Part shown: one piece after another, positions 61,632-64,000 of the stretch
How positions within the stretch are numbered: the stretch's first letter is position 1
How the letters are laid out: every line of letters begins with the position of its first letter
Made by a program: the position numbers and the translations under genes
Origin: Ruminococcus flavefaciens
Lineage (GTDB): Bacteria; Bacillota; Clostridia; Oscillospirales; Ruminococcaceae
Direction: 5' to 3'
Assembly: GCF_900143025.1 (NCBI RefSeq)
Contig: NZ_FRCT01000007.1
Span: 110,820 to 174,819 of the forward strand
DNA length: 64,000 nt
Notes under the pieces: model-generated
Seen by the model: only the letters and a program-made list of their open reading frames with translations
What the model was told of the DNA's origin: nothing
The model's database searches: none

Positions 61632-61664
61632 AAACAGCCTGTACTTAAAGTACAGGCTGTTTTT
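61632..61664 (+). terminator. Terminator after the large dockerin gene
   Basis: A nearly perfect stem AAACAGCCTGTACTT/AAGTACAGGCTGTTT followed by TTTTT, 17 bp past the stop codon. Confidence 0.88.
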
Positions 61665-61762
61665 ATCGTCTCCGAAAAATTTCCGTAAAAGTGAAATATA
61701 CTCTGAAATAATTCAACTATATAAGTAAGAGGACCTCACGCCTCACGAAAGGAGGCTCAGCC

Positions 61763-62317
61763 ATGGACGATAATTCAATAATAGAATTGTTCCGCAAAAG
61801 AGATGAGACAGCAATAGCAGAATTGCAGCGAAAATATCATAAGCTCTGCTTTTATATCGCAGGAAATATCCTTTCTCACCTACAGGACATAGAGGAATGT
61901 GTGAATTCAGCATATTATGAGGTCTGGAGCAATATCCCTCCCGACTCTCCCACTGACCTGAAAACCTATCTCTGCCACACAGTCAAGCACAAGGCTCTGG
62001 ACAAGCTCAAATACAATTCCGCAGAAAAACGCAGCAACAAGTTTGCCGTTTCGCTGGACGAGCTTTCCGAATGTATCCCAGACTACCGAGAGGATATGGG
62101 TGAGGAAAAAGCACTCGCCGAGGCTATAAGCCGTTTTCTCAGAACTCAGGACGAGCTGCAGCGAAAGGTATTCGTAAGACGTTACTGGTACGGTGACAGT
62201 CTTGCCCAAATATCAGAATACTTCGATATCAAGGAGCGTACAGCTGCAACTTATCTTTTTCGGACGCGAAAAAAGCTGAAGGCTTATTTAAAGAAAGAGG
62301 GTTACGATTATGAATAA
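61763..62317 (+). CDS. ECF-type sigma factor
   Basis: The 184-residue protein has region 2 (about 10-85, LFRKRDETAIAELQRKYHKLCFYIAGNILSHLQDIEECVNSAYYEVWS...LCHTVKHKALDKLKY) and region 4 (about 125-180, QRKVFVRRYWYGDSLAQISEYFDIKERTAATYLFRTRKKLKAYL). GGAGG precedes the ATG. It is a different subtype from the paralog pair at 14902 and 56452, and its stop overlaps the next gene by 8 bp. Confidence 0.88.
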   Translation: MDDNSIIELFRKRDETAIAELQRKYHKLCFYIAGNILSHLQDIEECVNSAYYEVWSNIPPDSPTDLKTYLCHTVKHKALDKLKYNSAEKRSNKFAVSLDELSECIPDYREDMGEEKALAEAISRFLRTQDELQRKVFVRRYWYGDSLAQISEYFDIKERTAATYLFRTRKKLKAYLKKEGYDYE

Positions 62318-63242
62318 GCTGAAATTTTTTAAAGTAATTGACCTTATCGACGACGATCTTATAAAAGAGGCTGAGATAAAACAAAAGCATATGTCGTCAG
62401 CAGATAGTAAAAATGAAAAGAATATCACGGTTTCAGGAGTTGAGCTTTATCACGAGAGCAAATGGCAGAAATATGCTCTTATTGCGGCGGTTTTCCTGCT
62501 TGTTGCAGGTCTCGGTGCAGGCGGAGCACTGATGTTCAGAAATCGTCCGCCTATGCTCGATGATCCTGCTCTCCCCTCGGATATATCGGAAACTAATGAG
62601 ACTTCGCCATTTGAAAAGAAGACCGATAGCGAGTCTGCAACAGAAACAAAGAAAAAAGAAACAACAACAAAAGAAAGTACAAATAAAGATACAGCCGTAA
62701 CTATTGCCGTAAATGAAGAAAACAAATCGGCTGTAACAACTGATTCAGAACCTGTAAACGCTGAGACAAATATGATATCTCAAAGCAACAGTAAAACCGT
62801 AACTACTCAGGCTGATAAAGGCGGTGTTGAAGAATTCGTAAGCCGTGCACAGCAATTTCCTGTGGTAACTTCGCCTGACGGCAGCCAACAACCAATTGCT
62901 ACAAAGCCAAAGGATTATACCTTTACCGAACCGTCAGAGCCTGTTGACGTAATAATTGTCACTAAGCCAACTGAACCTGTTACCTCTCCTGCACAGCCTG
63001 AAAAAAATATATCTGACGAACCTATTACATTTTATTGTTATACCTGTCCCGAAATGTTCGAGATAGTCCGCAGCCTTTCATATATGCCTTACACCTGTGA
63101 CGGGTTGCCGGACACATCAATTACAGACAGTGACGGAACTGTTTACCAGCTCAACTTCAGAGAACGTTGGGTATGGCGAAACGGTAAAGAAGAAGCACAT
63201 ATGCCAGACCGTCTTTACCAGTTATTCTGCGGAGACTGTTAA
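62310..63242 (+). CDS. Putative membrane anti-sigma factor
   Basis: The 310-residue protein has a cytoplasmic part (1-55, KVIDLIDDDLIKEAEIKQKHM...ELYHESKWQK), one membrane segment (about 53-75, YALIAAVFLLVAGLGAGGALMF), a low-complexity Thr/Ser/Lys linker, and a C-terminal outside domain (about 235-310, EPITFYCYTCPEMFEIVRSLSYMPY...LNFRERWVWRNGKEE) with four or more Cys residues. The anchor region is like that of the protein at 54026. It overlaps the sigma gene and is followed by a strong terminator. The outside domain is not recognised. Confidence 0.65.
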   Translation: MNKLKFFKVIDLIDDDLIKEAEIKQKHMSSADSKNEKNITVSGVELYHESKWQKYALIAAVFLLVAGLGAGGALMFRNRPPMLDDPALPSDISETNETSPFEKKTDSESATETKKKETTTKESTNKDTAVTIAVNEENKSAVTTDSEPVNAETNMISQSNSKTVTTQADKGGVEEFVSRAQQFPVVTSPDGSQQPIATKPKDYTFTEPSEPVDVIIVTKPTEPVTSPAQPEKNISDEPITFYCYTCPEMFEIVRSLSYMPYTCDGLPDTSITDSDGTVYQLNFRERWVWRNGKEEAHMPDRLYQLFCGDC

Positions 63243-63259
63243 CATCTGAATATAAAAGA

Positions 63260-63286
63260 AAGCCGTATTCATTGCGAATACGGCTT
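63260..63286. terminator. Bidirectional terminator between convergent genes
   Basis: AAGCCGTATTC/GAATACGGCTT with a 5-nt loop, T-rich on one side and A-rich on the other. It serves both the plus-strand anti-sigma-like gene and the reverse-strand dockerin gene. Confidence 0.85.
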
Positions 63287-63295
63287 TTCTTAATG

Positions 63296-64000
63296 TTATT
63301 TGCCTTGAACGAATTCCTTCAGCGTGAGCAAATCACCGTCATGAGATACAGAAATGTATGCATAGTAACAGAGAACGTAAGATGCGTCAAGAGCGTCTAC
63401 CTTACCGTCACCGTTAACGTCATATGCTTCCTTCTGCTTTTTGGTCAGCGGTACTGTCTGCGAAGTTGAATTCTTTGCATAAATTGTAAGGATAATGCTT
63501 GCATCAACTGCGTCTATCTTTCCGTCACCAGATGCATCGCCCATTTCAATATCAGGTCCTTCATCAATTTCTGTAGTTGTAGTTACAGTGCTTGTGGTAG
63601 TAGTTGATGTCGTTGTGGAAGTTGAGGTTGAAGTAGATGTTGTCGTAGTTGTTGTTTCTGAGGTCGTTGAAGTTGTTGATGTTGTAGTTGTGGTGCTTGT
63701 GGTAGTTTCTGTAGTTTCAGAGGTTGTTGTTGTTTCGGTCGTTGTTTCTGTGGTCTCTGTAGTAGTTGTGGTAGTAGTTGTTGTAGTTGAAGTAGTTGTG
63801 GTTGATGTAGTTGTAGTAGTAGTCGTTGTAGTAGTTGTGGTGGTTGATGTAGTGGTTGTTGTTGTAGCCTTTGATGTTGTAGATGTAGTTGTCTTGCTTG
63901 TTGTAGTCGTTGCCTTTGATGTTGTAGTTGTAGTAGGCTTGCTTGTTGTGGTCGTTGCCTTTGATGTTGTAGTTGTAGTAGGCTTACTTGTTGTGGTCGT
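63296..64000 (-). CDS. Dockerin protein with Thr-rich linker, C-terminal part only
   Basis: The open frame runs from the right edge to the stop at 63296 (235 codons visible). The visible part is about 150 residues of Thr/Ser/Glu/Lys/Ala linker and a C-terminal type I dockerin (about the last 83 residues, MGDASGDGKIDAVDAS...DVNGDGKVDALDAS) followed by a short tail. The catalytic or binding part lies outside the window. This dockerin differs from those at 13014 and 58126, so it may bind a different cohesin. Confidence 0.88.
   Translation of the reverse strand, partial: TTTTSKPTTTTTSKATTTTSKPTTTTTSKATTTTSKTTTSTTSKATTTTTTSTTTTTTTTTTTTTSTTTTSTTTTTTTTTTETTETTTETTTTSETTETTTSTTTTTSTTSTTSETTTTTTSTSTSTSTTTSTTTTSTVTTTTEIDEGPDIEMGDASGDGKIDAVDASIILTIYAKNSTSQTVPLTKKQKEAYDVNGDGKVDALDASYVLCYYAYISVSHDGDLLTLKEFVQGK
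63865..64000 (-). repeat. 45-bp tandem repeat encoding Thr-rich linker
   Basis: Near-identical repeats encode units like TTTTSKPTTTTTSKA. At least three copies are visible and run past the window edge. They are coding repeats of the linker, not a CRISPR array. Confidence 0.75.

Noticed and set aside
63560..64000. Possible CRISPR array
   Set aside because: The repeats are in frame, have no unique spacers of constant length, and encode a Thr-rich linker.
1..64000. Insertion sequences, tRNA and rRNA genes
   Set aside because: No transposase, terminal inverted repeats, tRNA-like cloverleaf or rRNA sequence was recognised by reading; a tRNAscan and ISfinder search would be needed to exclude small ones.

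Overview
The window looks like a chromosomal segment of an anaerobic, cellulosome-bearing Ruminococcus-type Firmicute (Oscillospiraceae). Three genes encode secreted proteins with near-identical or related dockerin modules and Thr-rich linkers, promoters are TTGACA/TATAAT-like, ribosome binding sites are strong AGGAGG types, and the gene families (BioY, ECF transporters, DUF960, DUF3991-Toprim, GW-type wall-binding repeats) are typical of that group. The genus is inferred from these features, not from a database match.

Region 1 (1-9.2 kb) is accessory and partly decayed. It holds a fragment of a mobile-element protein at the left edge, two exported proteins with choline-binding-type repeats, an intact DUF3991/Toprim gene, an amidoligase plus DUF960 pair, and a pair of tandem 164-bp-spaced repeats that carry a promoter, a terminator hairpin and a palindrome. 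It also holds a broken DUF1998 helicase fused to a decayed second Toprim copy, and a two-gene unit of regulator plus alpha/beta hydrolase.

Region 2 (9.3-12.8 kb) is a biotin operon, bioY-bioB-bioD-bioA, with a BirA-type operator whose left half is also the -35 box.

Region 3 (13-16.7 kb) has a dockerin protein divergent from an ECF sigma factor / membrane anti-sigma-like pair. The two divergent promoters share an identical two-block motif (TGCGATTT-N15-CGACTAATT).

Region 4 (16.7-49.3 kb) is the centrepiece: a single-direction NRPS locus of pyochelin/yersiniabactin type. It has an aryl-AMP ligase, a 2561-residue ArCP-Cy-A(embedded domain)-PCP-Cy-A-PCP synthetase, further A-PCP and Cy-A-PCP proteins, a free-standing cyclization domain, a free-standing PCP and C domain, a TE-C didomain with a Cys nucleophile, and a type II thioesterase. 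It also has a thiazolinyl imine reductase, a saccharopine-dehydrogenase-like oxidoreductase, a YbtP/YbtQ-like ABC pair, a complete ECF transporter (S, T, fused A-A) and a Sfp-type PPTase. A cysE gene follows. Adenylation pockets read as cysteine-type, so the predicted product is an aryl-(thiazoline/thiazolidine) metallophore, with an exporter-fold ABC pair and an ECF system as uptake or export routes. No salicylate or dihydroxybenzoate synthase is in the window.

Region 5 (49.3-53.8 kb) is a TetR regulator with an ABC ATPase / FtsX-like permease efflux pair. Its promoter carries two TTAG-N6-CTAA boxes, and one further copy lies in the NRPS leader.

Region 6 (54-64 kb) has three more sigma / anti-sigma-like pairs, a 1162-residue dockerin protein that shares a domain with the neighbouring anti-sigma-like protein, and the C-terminal part of another dockerin protein with a long Thr repeat linker running off the right edge.
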